Assembly: GCF_042680885.1 (NCBI RefSeq) | Contig: NZ_JBHUEO010000013.1 | Span: 1-64,000, forward strand | Reading direction: 5' to 3' | DNA: 64,000 nt | From: Siminovitchia sediminis | Lineage (GTDB): Bacteria; Bacillota; Bacilli; Bacillales; Bacillaceae_C | Notes under the pieces: model-generated | Databases searched by the model: none | Seen by the model: only the letters and a program-made list of their open reading frames with translations | Told to the model about the DNA's origin: nothing | In this document: positions 52,162 through 60,503 of the stretch, one piece after another | How the letters are laid out: every line of letters begins with the position of its first letter | Position numbering within the stretch: position 1 is the first letter of the stretch | Translations under genes and position numbers: made by a program

Positions 52162-53522
52162 GAGTTGTTCCCCTTGATCTCTTTTACTCGGCTTCTATAG
52201 TACAGTCTCAAATAAGGTTCTCCAAAACTTCTCACATTGGACAGATACATCACAAATCCGACCAGACTCAGCATGACTCCTGCCATTCCTGCAATCGAAG
52301 CGAAAAATAGGATGACGTAACGAAACACCCTGATGGCCAATCCCATTTCATTAATAGGAACGACAAAAGTTGAAATTGCCACAAGGGAGATGATTATAAT
52401 CATCACATTGGATGTCAGGGCTGCTTCTGTTGCGGCTGTACCCAAAATTAATCCCCCAACGGTTGTGGCCGTCGCACTAATGGCTTTGGGCAGGCGAATA
52501 CTGGCTTCTGTTAATAACTCCATGACGACTAACATAAACAGGATTTCCACAAAGGAAGCATAGGGGACACCGATCCGGCTCCCGGCGACGGACAGGGCGA
52601 GTTCCGCACGAATGACATCGGGATTATATGAAATGACCGCTACATACAGTCCCGGCAGTGTCAAGCATAAGAACAAAGCAAAATACCGCATTGATAAGGC
52701 AAATTTCGATATCCAGAAAGCGTGGTAGCTGTCTTCAATCGCCGTCATAAAATCAAAAAACACACCAGGTGCAATCACAGCGTTCGAATCACCGTCAAGC
52801 ATGAGGACAACTTTTCCTGCCGAAATATTGTATATGATCCGGTCAGATCTTTCGGTAATCATTAGCTTTGGAATTAACGAGAACTTTTTGTGGTTAATCA
52901 GGGTACTAAGTTCGGAGGACGATTGAACGATATCCCTGTCGATATGTTTGACTCTTTGAAGCACTTCTTTGAGAACAAGATCATTGACTTCATCCTGGTC
53001 ATAAATGACAGCCAGTGGAAGATTAGACTTTTGGCCAATGTCCAGCATTTCGATGGTTAAAGACGGCTGATGATAACGCTGCCGAATGATATTGACATTT
53101 GTCATTAAGCTCTCGCTTAATGAAAGTTGAGGCCCCTGAACCGTTGGCTCAACATTGCTTTCCAAGACATTATCTGTACTGACCAGCGTGAAATCAAACA
53201 AAAAAAGTTGATCGTTCACATAGATCAGGACACTGCCTTTGGTAAGTTCAATAAGCAGCTGTTCTTTCGTTTCAATGTTGACCCGGTTAGGGAGGGAAGA
53301 CAAGTAAGCTTCTACTTCTCCCGTGGAAGACAGCTCAAAAAACGGCCGGATGATTCCTTCCTGCAGGCGGACACCGTCAACGACTGTTTTAATATACACA
53401 AGCAACATTTTTTTGCCTTTGATTTCAAGCGGCTTATGTACAATATCGAAAGAACTAATCTCTTTTTTTATCCATTCGATTGTTTCTGAAGGAGTGTATG
53501 GAATTGGAACTTTTTTACGCAT
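52158..53522 (-). CDS. Spore germinant receptor A subunit (operon 2)
   Basis: 454-residue GerXA protein. The soluble N-terminal part is shorter than in operon 1 (about 190 residues) and lacks part of its N-terminal subdomain; the conserved VLKEVLQRVKHIDRDIV-type helix, KVVLMLDGDSNAVIAPGVFFDFM and the membrane half with RLPKAISATATTVGGLILG are intact. The ATG at 53522 follows GAAGGAG by 9 nt; the open frame reaching 53648 crosses the predicted promoter and is not used. It leads the A-B-C operon under a sigma-G-like promoter. Confidence 0.93.
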   Translation of the reverse strand: MRKKVPIPYTPSETIEWIKKEISSFDIVHKPLEIKGKKMLLVYIKTVVDGVRLQEGIIRPFFELSSTGEVEAYLSSLPNRVNIETKEQLLIELTKGSVLIYVNDQLFLFDFTLVSTDNVLESNVEPTVQGPQLSLSESLMTNVNIIRQRYHQPSLTIEMLDIGQKSNLPLAVIYDQDEVNDLVLKEVLQRVKHIDRDIVQSSSELSTLINHKKFSLIPKLMITERSDRIIYNISAGKVVLMLDGDSNAVIAPGVFFDFMTAIEDSYHAFWISKFALSMRYFALFLCLTLPGLYVAVISYNPDVIRAELALSVAGSRIGVPYASFVEILFMLVVMELLTEASIRLPKAISATATTVGGLILGTAATEAALTSNVMIIIISLVAISTFVVPINEMGLAIRVFRYVILFFASIAGMAGVMLSLVGFVMYLSNVRSFGEPYLRLYYRSRVKEIKGNNS

Positions 53523-53588
53523 GGCCGGCAGCTCCTTCACGTGGGTTATATATTGAGATATACTCGCATTTTTGCGTTTGCTCTTCCA

Positions 53589-53617
53589 TAGTTTGCCGCA
53601 GGCGGGGGATATTATGC
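53589..53617 (-). promoter_or_regulatory. Sigma-G-like promoter of germination operon 2
   Basis: On the minus strand: GCATA (53617-53613), 17-bp spacer, CAAACTA (53595-53589), against the sigma-G consensus GMATR and CATNMTA. The start would be near 53582, 60 bp before the gene. Forespore expression is expected of germinant receptors. Confidence 0.6.
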
Positions 53618-53817
53618 GAATCGGATAATTTTGGGATCCCTCAAGCAAGCAGCCGGCTATTACAGCGGCAAGGAAAGTCCATCACTGATTATCATAAAAA
53701 ACAACACCGAACAGAACGCGTGACTTCCAGGAGCTTTATCATATAAAATCAATTAACTTAAATGCTTTGCTTTTACACCTTCGTATGCTGTGCCGCAGTT
53801 CGACAATGGGAAAAACA

Positions 53818-53846
53818 TTGACAGGCTGTCCCAGTTGAACTATAAT
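53818..53846 (+). promoter_or_regulatory. Consensus sigma-A promoter of the TrpX-like gene
   Basis: TTGACA (53818-53823), 17-bp spacer, TATAAT (53841-53846): a perfect match in both hexamers. Transcription should start near 53853, leaving no space for a T-box or riboswitch before the gene. Confidence 0.92.
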
Positions 53847-53891
53847 TTTCTAAAAAGTTAGTAATTTAGTAATGTATTGAGGAGTGGGGAA

Positions 53892-54893
53892 ATGAGACGA
53901 AGCAAAGGACTTATGTCCCTGTTGGGAGCCATCCTGATCTTGGGGGCATGCGGCAGCAATGAATCTGCAGCACCGGAAGCGGAGCCTTCTGAAGGGAGCG
54001 AACCGGAAAGTACAGAAACGTATACAATTGGAATTACTCAATTGATGGAGCATCCTTCCTTGAACCAGGCAACGGAAGGATTTCAGCAGGCCCTTGAGGA
54101 ATCAGACTTACATGTGGAGTTTGATATCCAAAATGCACAAGGAGACAACAGTGCCAACGACTCCATTGCGTCCAATCTGGCGGGACAAAATGTGGATTTA
54201 ATCTTTGCCAATTCGACGCCAAGCGCCCAGGCAGCACTTGGTAAAACAACGGACATTCCGATTGTGTTTACATCTGTAGTGGATCCTGTCGGTGCAGAGC
54301 TGATTGATTCCATGGAAGAACCCGGCGGCAATGTGACCGGGACAAGCCATCATCATCCGGATTCAATTCCGGTAGCCCTGGAATTTTTGTCAGAGGAATT
54401 GGGGGCTGAAAAAGTCGGTATTGTCTATAATGCCGGTGAGCAAAACTCACGTGCCCAAATTGATAGAATACAGGAGCAGATGGATGAATATGGTCTGGAG
54501 TTGGTAGAAGCCACGGTTTCTACAAGTGCCGAAGTTAAGCAGGCAACAGAGTCAATTGTAGATCAGGTGGATGCTTTTTACATCATTACCGACAACATGG
54601 TAGTCTCTGCTTTCGAATCAGTTGCGGATGTTGCGACAAGCCAGAAAGTTCCCTTGCTGGCAGCCGATATTGACTCAGTCCCGAGAGGCGCCTTTGCTGC
54701 TTTTGGAGTGGATTTTACAGAAATTGGATATAGGGCTGGGGAAATGGCTATTCAAATTTTAAAAGGTGAGAAGACGCCTGCAGAAATTCCTGCTGAGCCG
54801 CCAAAAACATTGAAGTTCATGGTGAACAAGGAAGTGGCAGAAACCATCGGGGTGGATATCAAGCCCGAGTGGGAAGCCGAGATTTACGAGTAG
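53892..54893 (+). CDS. ABC transporter substrate-binding lipoprotein (TrpX/YtrP-like), orphan
   Basis: 333-residue lipoprotein of the ABC_sub_bind (TrpX) family. The signal ends in the lipobox LGAC, followed by an acidic linker; the two-lobed periplasmic-type fold shows IGITQLMEHPSLNQATEGFQ, IFANSTPSAQAALG, VGIVYNAGEQNSRAQ and AAFGVDFTEIGYRAGEMA. Relatives bind tryptophan or other aromatic compounds and are normally encoded with a permease and an ATPase. Neither is present: a terminator follows the stop directly. It must share transport partners encoded elsewhere or act as a sensor. The ATG at 53892 follows GAGGAGTGGGG; it is driven by a consensus promoter. Confidence 0.9.
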   Translation: MRRSKGLMSLLGAILILGACGSNESAAPEAEPSEGSEPESTETYTIGITQLMEHPSLNQATEGFQQALEESDLHVEFDIQNAQGDNSANDSIASNLAGQNVDLIFANSTPSAQAALGKTTDIPIVFTSVVDPVGAELIDSMEEPGGNVTGTSHHHPDSIPVALEFLSEELGAEKVGIVYNAGEQNSRAQIDRIQEQMDEYGLELVEATVSTSAEVKQATESIVDQVDAFYIITDNMVVSAFESVADVATSQKVPLLAADIDSVPRGAFAAFGVDFTEIGYRAGEMAIQILKGEKTPAEIPAEPPKTLKFMVNKEVAETIGVDIKPEWEAEIYE

Positions 54894-54897
54894 AAAC

Positions 54898-54938
54898 AAA
54901 CTCCTTTTCAGGCTGTTAACCTGAGAAGGAGTTTTTTA
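54898..54938 (+). terminator. Terminator of the TrpX-like gene
   Basis: Arms 54898-54912 and 54920-54934 match at 14 of 15 positions (AAACTCCTT with AAGGAGTTT at the base), followed by TTT. Confidence 0.88.
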
Positions 54939-55004
54939 AAGTAATAGAAACGTAGTTGTCCCACATGTTTCTCTGAAGGATTCCTTGTCTTCTCCTTAGA
55001 AAAT

Positions 55005-56258
55005 TCAGCTTCTCTTTGAAAAAAACTCTCTGAACAGGTAGCCTGATTGTGGAAAATGCAGGCCGAGCTGCCATGCGCCTACGCCCCGCAGACCGTAGTC
55101 TATCACCAATTGGTATTTTGCTGCCCGTGCACGGACATCCTCAAACCAGACAATGTGCCTCCTGCCGGTTTCATCCCAATACGTAAAATGAGGCTGCTGG
55201 TACTCTTCGGAGTAGGAGATCGGTACTTGGTACTTCATAGCAGTTGCATAAGCATTGGAAACAGAAAAGGCGCTTGCACCGGCAACCTCTCCGTTGGTCA
55301 TGGTCCAGTTATAACCATAGCGCGGAACGCCCAGCACAATTTTATCCCTGGACATCTTTGTCAACGCATAGTTAATCGTTTTTCTCACTTCGGTGATGGG
55401 CGCTACAGGCCCTGGGGCACTGCCGGCTTCATGCCAGTCGTACGCCATAATAAAAACAAAATCGACTGCAGCCCCAATCCCCCCATAATCAAATCCCCTC
55501 AGCCAAGGAATGTCCTCAGATGTTTTGGCGGGGACCGCTGCGGAAAGGGTAAAGCCTTCGGGCTGCAGCCGCCTCCGCAGTTCGGCCAAAAATCCGCTGT
55601 ACAGGTCGCGCTCACTTTCTGACACCTGTTCAAAGTCCACGTTAACACCGGCATAATTTTTACTTTTGACCAGGTGATAGATATTCTCAATCACCCGCTG
55701 TCTTAACGACGGGTTATTTAACACTTGAAATGTGAGCTGAGAACTGAATCCTGCCTCTGTCAAATTGGTAATCACGGCAATAGGGGAGGAACCGTTATTC
55801 CAAATCAGGGAGATCAACTGCTCATCATCCAACGTGCTTAAACTGCCATCAGGTAACATATGATACTCAAAGACACCGAAGTTTTGGATGATCGGTGCAA
55901 ACGTTTCAATGTTCAGTACATTTTGAGCCGGCGATGAAGGTGTGACATAACTGAGCCCTTCCTCAGGATACTTTTCCCTTGGCGGCAAATACAGCTCCAT
56001 TCCGACTGCGAGATCGTCCGACTCCAGGCCATTATATAACCGAATCGAATCCGCTGAAATAAATGCACTCCGGGCAATCGTAAAAAGTGAATCGCCCGGC
56101 TGCACAATATATACATTTGATGGTATAAGTAAGTCCTGGCCCGGGACTAGCCGGTCTGTCCGCAACCCGTTTATTATCCGGAGACTGTCCATGGTAATCC
56201 GGTATTTTGCAGCAATGGAAAACAAAGAATCCCCCAGCTTCACAACATAAATAAACAT
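55005..56258 (-). CDS. sleL: LysM/GH18 spore cortex-lytic or coat hydrolase (SleL/YaaH-like)
   Basis: 417-residue protein with two N-terminal LysM repeats (IYVVKLGDSLFSIAAKYRIT and VYIVQPGDSLFTIARS) that bind peptidoglycan, then a glycosyl hydrolase 18 barrel. The catalytic strand is YAGVNVDFEQV, and later strands read FVFIMAYDW and GVGAWQLG. This is the exact layout of SleL/YaaH, an N-acetylglucosaminidase that degrades cortex fragments in germination. The ATG at 56258 follows GGGGTG; the frame runs on upstream but crosses the promoter. A sigma-E-like promoter lies just before it. A second, partial GH18 gene lies at the window end. Confidence 0.92.
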   Translation of the reverse strand: MFIYVVKLGDSLFSIAAKYRITMDSLRIINGLRTDRLVPGQDLLIPSNVYIVQPGDSLFTIARSAFISADSIRLYNGLESDDLAVGMELYLPPREKYPEEGLSYVTPSSPAQNVLNIETFAPIIQNFGVFEYHMLPDGSLSTLDDEQLISLIWNNGSSPIAVITNLTEAGFSSQLTFQVLNNPSLRQRVIENIYHLVKSKNYAGVNVDFEQVSESERDLYSGFLAELRRRLQPEGFTLSAAVPAKTSEDIPWLRGFDYGGIGAAVDFVFIMAYDWHEAGSAPGPVAPITEVRKTINYALTKMSRDKIVLGVPRYGYNWTMTNGEVAGASAFSVSNAYATAMKYQVPISYSEEYQQPHFTYWDETGRRHIVWFEDVRARAAKYQLVIDYGLRGVGAWQLGLHFPQSGYLFREFFSKRS

Positions 56259-56296
56259 ATGGCACCCCGTTTCATTGCGGATGGTCTTACCATTGA

Positions 56297-56323
56297 TATA
56301 TATGAAAGGAAGCTTTTGCTTAT
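56297..56323 (-). promoter_or_regulatory. Possible sigma-E promoter of the SleL-like gene
   Basis: On the minus strand: ATA (56323-56321), 16-bp spacer, CATATATA (56304-56297), close to the sigma-E consensus ATA-N16-18-CATANNNT except the last base. Mother-cell expression is known for B. subtilis yaaH. Confidence 0.4.
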
Positions 56324-56482
56324 GAATGGGGAAACGCTGGCACAATTTTACCTGTTTCAGCTACAGCGGCCCTACCTTTAATATAAATGTCCTTACTTTA
56401 TGCCAGTCCTTTAAACGGCAACATCACATTCGCTGTTTTATAAGGTAATTCATCATTGGATACCTGCAACAAAGTTTGAAAA

Positions 56483-56507
56483 AAAAGAAGCAGGGCAGAG
56501 CCTGCTC
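56483..56507 (-). terminator. Terminator just after a possible small gene
   Basis: On the minus strand AGCAGG (56506-56501) pairs with CCTGCT (56494-56489), followed by TCTTTTTTTT. It lies directly beyond the stop of a 49-codon frame and 260 bp beyond the LLM monooxygenase. Confidence 0.75.
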
Positions 56508-56657
56508 CTATGGTAATTCATTTTCAGTCGGTATGCTTTTACATTCCGAGCATGTTCTGATTGCCATTTCATCTGCTCTTTTGCAATGTTTGTCCAGAAT
56601 GCCGCTTAAAAGCAGCCTGGAGACTTCGTTCATAACTGAGCATGCGGGAATGGACAT
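56508..56657 (-). CDS. Possible 49-residue protein with two CxxC-like cysteines
   Basis: Frame from ATG 56657 to TAG 56508. The product starts MSIPACSVMNEVSRLLLSG, continues through a basic helix (ILDKHCKRADEM) and ends RTCSECKSIPTENELP, with a CSEC pair. The upstream GGGCAGGA sits close to the ATG, so initiation may instead be at the ATG nine codons in. The stop lies two bases before a strong terminator, which is the main reason to take it seriously. I recognise no family. It fills most of the gap after the LLM monooxygenase gene. Confidence 0.35.
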   Translation of the reverse strand: MSIPACSVMNEVSRLLLSGILDKHCKRADEMAIRTCSECKSIPTENELP

Positions 56658-56767
56658 TCCTGCCCATCTGCATCATCAGTTAAAGGTCAGACATTCCGAG
56701 CCAGCTGGCTTTCCGGTGATCATTCACGATTTTATAATCTATACGTCTGATCAGTTTAATCCCCATT

Positions 56768-58141
56768 TTAGGATTTCGTGGATGGACCAAAGGCACCTCT
56801 ATATTGGGCAGCCGGGTGACGGTCATTTAAACGATCCTCTCCAAATAGTTTTTGCCGGAAAGTACCATGTACTTCACCTGGATTCCGGGCCAATCCGCGC
56901 TGGCGGAGTACAGGCATCACATAATCAATGAACTCCTCATAGGAACCGGGAATTGTTGCACTAATCACATTAATCCCATCAACCCCGGCCTTTTGCCATT
57001 GTTCAAGTTGATTAGCAATGGTTTCTGGAGTTCCAGCTATTCTGATGGTTCTAATATGGTATAGGGCCAAATCTTTTACTGTAGGAGTTCTTCCTTCTGT
57101 GTATTCTTTAATCCAATGAATGAAACTTTTTACTCCCTTTGAGTCAATATTTTCAAGTGGTGTATCCAAGCTGACATTTCCTAAATCCATGCCTGCTGCA
57201 CCAGCCATATGTGCAATCATCATTTCCAAATCAATTTTATTTTCAAGTTCAATTGCTTTACGCTGTGCCTCTTCTTCCGTTTTTCCTATGACAAAAGATA
57301 AACCTTGATAAAAACGAAGATCTTCGGCTTTTCTTCCATGCTGAACGGCCAGCTGTCGAGTTTCTTCAATTTGTCTACGGGCAATTTCCGGACTAGGTGC
57401 TTTGATAAATATGCCCTCTGCATTCCGGGCCGCAAAGTCCCGTCCGGTCGGTGAGGATCCGGCTTGAAATAGTACAGGTGTCCGTTGAGGTGACGGTGAA
57501 ACAAGGTGAGGTCCCTCGACTTTATAATACTTACCCGCGTGGTTGATTTTATGCACTTTAGCGGGATCCGCATAGATTCCACTCTCTCTATCTTTCAAAA
57601 GGGCTCCTTCATCCCATGAACCTTCCCAAAGTTTATATAATACATCTGCATATTCATCCAGCGTACCGTAGCGTTCCTCGTGCGAGGCCAAACCCTCATA
57701 GCCATAATTTCGATAAGCATTCTCCAAAAACCCTGTGGTCATGTTCCATGCAACTCTGCCATTTGAGATATGATCAAGCGTCGATATCCGGCGTGCAAAG
57801 TTAAAAGGAGGTTCTTGCAGCGGAGAAGCCGTAAAAGCCAATCCGAGATGTTTCGTGTTAACCGCCAAAGCAGATAATAGCATCGAAGGATCATTGCTGG
57901 GTACTTGCAATCCCTTTTCAATATGATATTCCCATCCGCCGCGGTGGTTGCCATATAGTCCGACAACGTCTGCGAAAAAAATCGAATCGAAGCCGCCTTC
58001 GTCCAGCCGCTTGGCCAAGGAAACCCAAAGATCTATATCGTTAAAATTTCTCTGATAACCTTCTTCCTCGCGCCACAATCCGTGTAAATTGTGATTGGGT
58101 GTATTCATCAGAAAAGCCGAAAATGAAAGGGGTCTAGTCAT
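56768..58141 (-). CDS. FMN-dependent LLM-class monooxygenase (NtaA/SnaA/DszA family)
   Basis: 457-residue flavin-dependent monooxygenase with a luciferase-like barrel. Family marks are FFADVVGLY near residue 57, the TASPLQEPPFNFARRISTLDHISNGRVAWNMTTGFLENAYRNYG stretch that binds FMN, and VLFQAGSSPTGRDFAARNAEGIF. Members oxidise nitrilotriacetate, EDTA, dibenzothiophene sulfone or sulfur-containing compounds with reduced FMN from a partner reductase; none is encoded nearby. Many Bacillus copies help use organic sulfur. GGAGAG lies upstream of the ATG. I see no S-box or other sulfur-controlled leader, so the substrate is not assigned. Confidence 0.9.
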   Translation of the reverse strand: MTRPLSFSAFLMNTPNHNLHGLWREEEGYQRNFNDIDLWVSLAKRLDEGGFDSIFFADVVGLYGNHRGGWEYHIEKGLQVPSNDPSMLLSALAVNTKHLGLAFTASPLQEPPFNFARRISTLDHISNGRVAWNMTTGFLENAYRNYGYEGLASHEERYGTLDEYADVLYKLWEGSWDEGALLKDRESGIYADPAKVHKINHAGKYYKVEGPHLVSPSPQRTPVLFQAGSSPTGRDFAARNAEGIFIKAPSPEIARRQIEETRQLAVQHGRKAEDLRFYQGLSFVIGKTEEEAQRKAIELENKIDLEMMIAHMAGAAGMDLGNVSLDTPLENIDSKGVKSFIHWIKEYTEGRTPTVKDLALYHIRTIRIAGTPETIANQLEQWQKAGVDGINVISATIPGSYEEFIDYVMPVLRQRGLARNPGEVHGTFRQKLFGEDRLNDRHPAAQYRGAFGPSTKS

Positions 58142-58472
58142 ACTGTTGTCTCTCCTTCAAAAAATAGTCACATTAATCATGCCAAGGTACTGCTTTTATA
58201 GAATAGTAATATCTATCTATATCTTAGCACACGCAACTGCTCACGTTGGCTGTTTAAATTAGTGTGAATTATTATTAAAGTCCTGCCGCCTGCGTGCACA
58301 TTCTCTTTACTGCCCAATAAAAGCAGTATCAGTTTCTCAATGAATCATTGAGAAACTGATTCCTTTAGTTTTTTTTCAGCTTCATCGGGCGGTATCCTGT
58401 TCCCCCTTTTTGTCAATAGCCGCTATCAATCTTGTGCCTCCTCTTACGTCCAATGTACTTATTTCTGTCCTA
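58142..58472. other. Gap with bidirectional hairpin
   Basis: 330 bp without a gene. ATCAGTTTCTCAATG (58328-58342) pairs exactly with 58346-58360 over a 3-nt loop; T-rich sequence lies on both sides (TTTAGTTTTTTTT to the right). It is the likely terminator of the minus-strand Crp/Fnr gene. Confidence 0.7.
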
Positions 58473-59171
58473 TTATCGACTTTCTAATGCATCCAAGTCC
58501 AGAATAGTCAGCCTCCTTTGTCCCGTTTGATCGATCCAGCCGTTTTCCTGAAATTCAGCCAGTTTTCGGCTCACGGTTTCTGGAGTTGTTCCCAAATAAG
58601 ATGCAATATCTTTTTTCGGCATGGGAAGCGTGATAGTAGTAGACTTGTGATCATGGACCAGCTCCACAAGATAGGCGGCAATCCGCTTTTCGGTATCTTC
58701 CGAAGTCAAGCTGCTGATGAGACGCTCGGCCCGCTCCAGACGGCGGCTGATTTCTTCCATGATGTTTAAAGTAATGTTGGGATATTTTTTTAAAAACACT
58801 TTCAAATCGCTGCGCCTCATGACGCATAATTCAGTTTTTTCCATGGCCATGGCGTAGTGGTCGAAGGGAGATCCTGAAAATAAGGAAAGTTCCCCCATAA
58901 AGTCACCCGGTTCCAGGATTCGGATGAGCTGTTCTTTTCCGGATTCGGACAGACGAAAAATTTTTACACGGCCGCGGTGAACAATGTACAATTGGGCAGA
59001 ATGGTCACCGGCTCCATAAATTTCCTGTCCTTTTTCATAAGTGACCGCTCTTGTCGCTTTGACGATCTCCTGCATTTCCGTATAGTGCAAGTGGTTGAAA
59101 ATGGGCACTAATGAGACGCAGAGATTCTGCATTTCTTTAATATTTGGCTGAAGATGTCCACAATCTTTCAT
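58473..59171 (-). CDS. Crp/Fnr-family transcriptional regulator
   Basis: 232-residue regulator with a cyclic-nucleotide-binding-like beta-barrel (QLYIVHRGRVKIFRLSESGKEQLIRILEPGDFMGELSLF), a long dimer helix and a winged HTH. The recognition helix TTPETVSRKLAEFQ carries the ExxSR pattern of Fnr, which predicts binding to TTGAT-N4-ATCAA-like sites. Only two cysteines lie at the N terminus (C4 and C18), too few for a classical Fnr cluster on their own. No cAMP-specific residues are obvious. It may sense redox, heme or nitric oxide. ATG follows AAAGGAAAGGG. It is transcribed alone, and its targets are not evident in the window. Confidence 0.9.
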   Translation of the reverse strand: MKDCGHLQPNIKEMQNLCVSLVPIFNHLHYTEMQEIVKATRAVTYEKGQEIYGAGDHSAQLYIVHRGRVKIFRLSESGKEQLIRILEPGDFMGELSLFSGSPFDHYAMAMEKTELCVMRRSDLKVFLKKYPNITLNIMEEISRRLERAERLISSLTSEDTEKRIAAYLVELVHDHKSTTITLPMPKKDIASYLGTTPETVSRKLAEFQENGWIDQTGQRRLTILDLDALESR

Positions 59172-59857
59172 TGATTACACGCCCTTTCCTTTAAAATAAG
59201 CAAACACGGTAAATTCCCGGGATGACTGGTTCAAGCAGCTTCGGCTTTTTTCTCCCAATTGTAAGCTGTACGGTGGTTTTATTTTTACTATTATAACGAA
59301 CCAGGCGGACGGCGTTAAGGATAACGATCAGGACGCTTAGTTCGCAGATCAGCATTCCGGAAGAAAGGAAGATTATTTGAAGGAGGACACCGTTAAGAAG
59401 GTGTCGACTGGATGCATTAGTATTGTTCCTTAGTACATGTTGAACAGGAAAACCGCTGCCCTTGATAGCAAATAGCGCATATTGGACAGGTAAATTCTAG
59501 CCGCGGACAAAAAGCAGCGCATATTGAAGTAATCACTGAAAAAAAAGGTGACGGCGATGCGTTTACTAAATTGGGTCTGAACCCACGCCTATTTTGGTAA
59601 TGGAAACTCAATCAGTTTTTTTACAATTGAAAATACCATAGTATTGTTTCCAAATCAGGGGTAATCTCGGTTGAATGGTCACGCAAGTGACGTATTCGTT
59701 TCCGAACGATAGAATTCCCCCTGAATGGTTACGCAAAGATGGATCAATCCCATTCCAGTGAGCATAGTTGATGAACCCTGTATTCACTGCCGATTAAGCA
59801 AATTGAGTCAGAAATAAAGAGAAATTTCTCCCCACCGTAATTGGACCGGATCAGATG
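59172..59857. other. Gene-free gap before tetR with short repeats
   Basis: About 690 bp without a supported gene. AGCGCATATTG occurs twice (near 59474 and 59516). The right half (59643-59760) holds the second locus of the ~50-bp repeat family, listed separately. Confidence 0.5.
59643..59760. repeat. Degenerate ~50-bp intergenic repeat, locus 2
   Basis: TGAATGGTCACGCAA (59672) and TGAATGGTTACGCAA (59722) are 50 bp apart, and TTGTTTCC/TCGTTTCC recurs about 50 bp apart as well. The unit is related to the repeats at 4098-4259. Confidence 0.6.
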
Positions 59858-59886
59858 TTGACATATAAGAATTTTTATCATATTAT
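59858..59886 (+). promoter_or_regulatory. Sigma-A promoter of the tetR gene
   Basis: TTGACA (59858-59863), 17-bp spacer, TATTAT (59881-59886). The predicted start near 59893 falls inside the TetR-type palindrome. Confidence 0.88.
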
Positions 59887-59905
59887 TTATTTATCAATAA
59901 ATAAA
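59886..59905. promoter_or_regulatory. TetR-type operator 1
   Basis: TTTATTTAT-CA-ATAAATAAA: two exact 9-bp arms over the transcription start of the tetR gene, well placed for self-repression. Confidence 0.7.
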
Positions 59906-59917
59906 AAAGGAGAACAA

Positions 59918-60424
59918 ATGGCTAAAGAAGATAAAAAAGAGATGATCATTGAAAATGCCGTAAAGATTTTTGCTGAGATGGGCTACTATAAAACGACGAC
60001 TGGGATGGTAGCGAAGGCAACGGGCGTTACACAGCCGTATGTGTTTCATTTTTTTAAAAATAAGGAAGAATTGTTCAAAACAGTAATTGATCGCGCGTTC
60101 AGCCGTCTATATCATACGTTTTCGAAAGTGGATGCGCCGGCTGATCAATTGATCGAAACGATGGGCCGTGCTTTTTCTGAAATCATTAAAACTCATCGGG
60201 AGGAGATATTACTGGTGATGCAGGCGCATTCTATAGCAGAAGAAGGGATTAGGGAGTACGTCCGGCATTTGCACAAAACGATGTTTGAGACATTGACGCA
60301 AAAATTTGAAAAAGCTGGTATTCCGAAAGCTAAAAAGACAGCAGCACATTTTATTGGAACAGGTTTGCTGATTACCGTAGCAGAAGTTTTGGATTTGCCG
60401 GAAATGATTAAAGGAGATTCTTAA
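59918..60424 (+). CDS. TetR/AcrR-family repressor
   Basis: 168-residue regulator. The N-terminal HTH is typical: IIENAVKIFAEMGYYKTTTGMVAKATGVTQPYVFHFFKNKEELFKTVI (read in two helices and the recognition helix VTQPYVFHFF). The C-terminal ligand domain is short and has no named match. AAGGAG lies 6 nt before the ATG at 59918; an in-frame ATG at 59855 precedes the promoter. Matching A/T palindromes lie at its own promoter and in front of the next gene, so it probably represses itself and the two membrane-protein genes downstream. The ligand may be a toxic or membrane-active compound. Confidence 0.9.
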   Translation: MAKEDKKEMIIENAVKIFAEMGYYKTTTGMVAKATGVTQPYVFHFFKNKEELFKTVIDRAFSRLYHTFSKVDAPADQLIETMGRAFSEIIKTHREEILLVMQAHSIAEEGIREYVRHLHKTMFETLTQKFEKAGIPKAKKTAAHFIGTGLLITVAEVLDLPEMIKGDS

Positions 60425-60462
60425 AAGAGAAAGCAAAGCAGCTTTCTTCTTTTAAAGTCAAA

Positions 60463-60482
60463 TATTTATTGATTAATAAATA
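60463..60482. promoter_or_regulatory. TetR-type operator 2
   Basis: TATTTATT-GATT-AATAAATA: exact 8-bp arms, closely related to operator 1, placed 22 bp before the membrane-protein start. Confidence 0.65.
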
Positions 60483-60503
60483 AAATGGAAAGGATGAGGT
60501 TCG

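Noticed and set aside
53750..53891. T-box or riboswitch in front of the TrpX-like gene
   Set aside because: The consensus promoter leaves only about 40 nt of leader, too short for either.
56476..56931. 151-codon plus-strand frame opposite the LLM monooxygenase end
   Set aside because: It begins inside a terminator stem and runs antisense into a well-supported gene.
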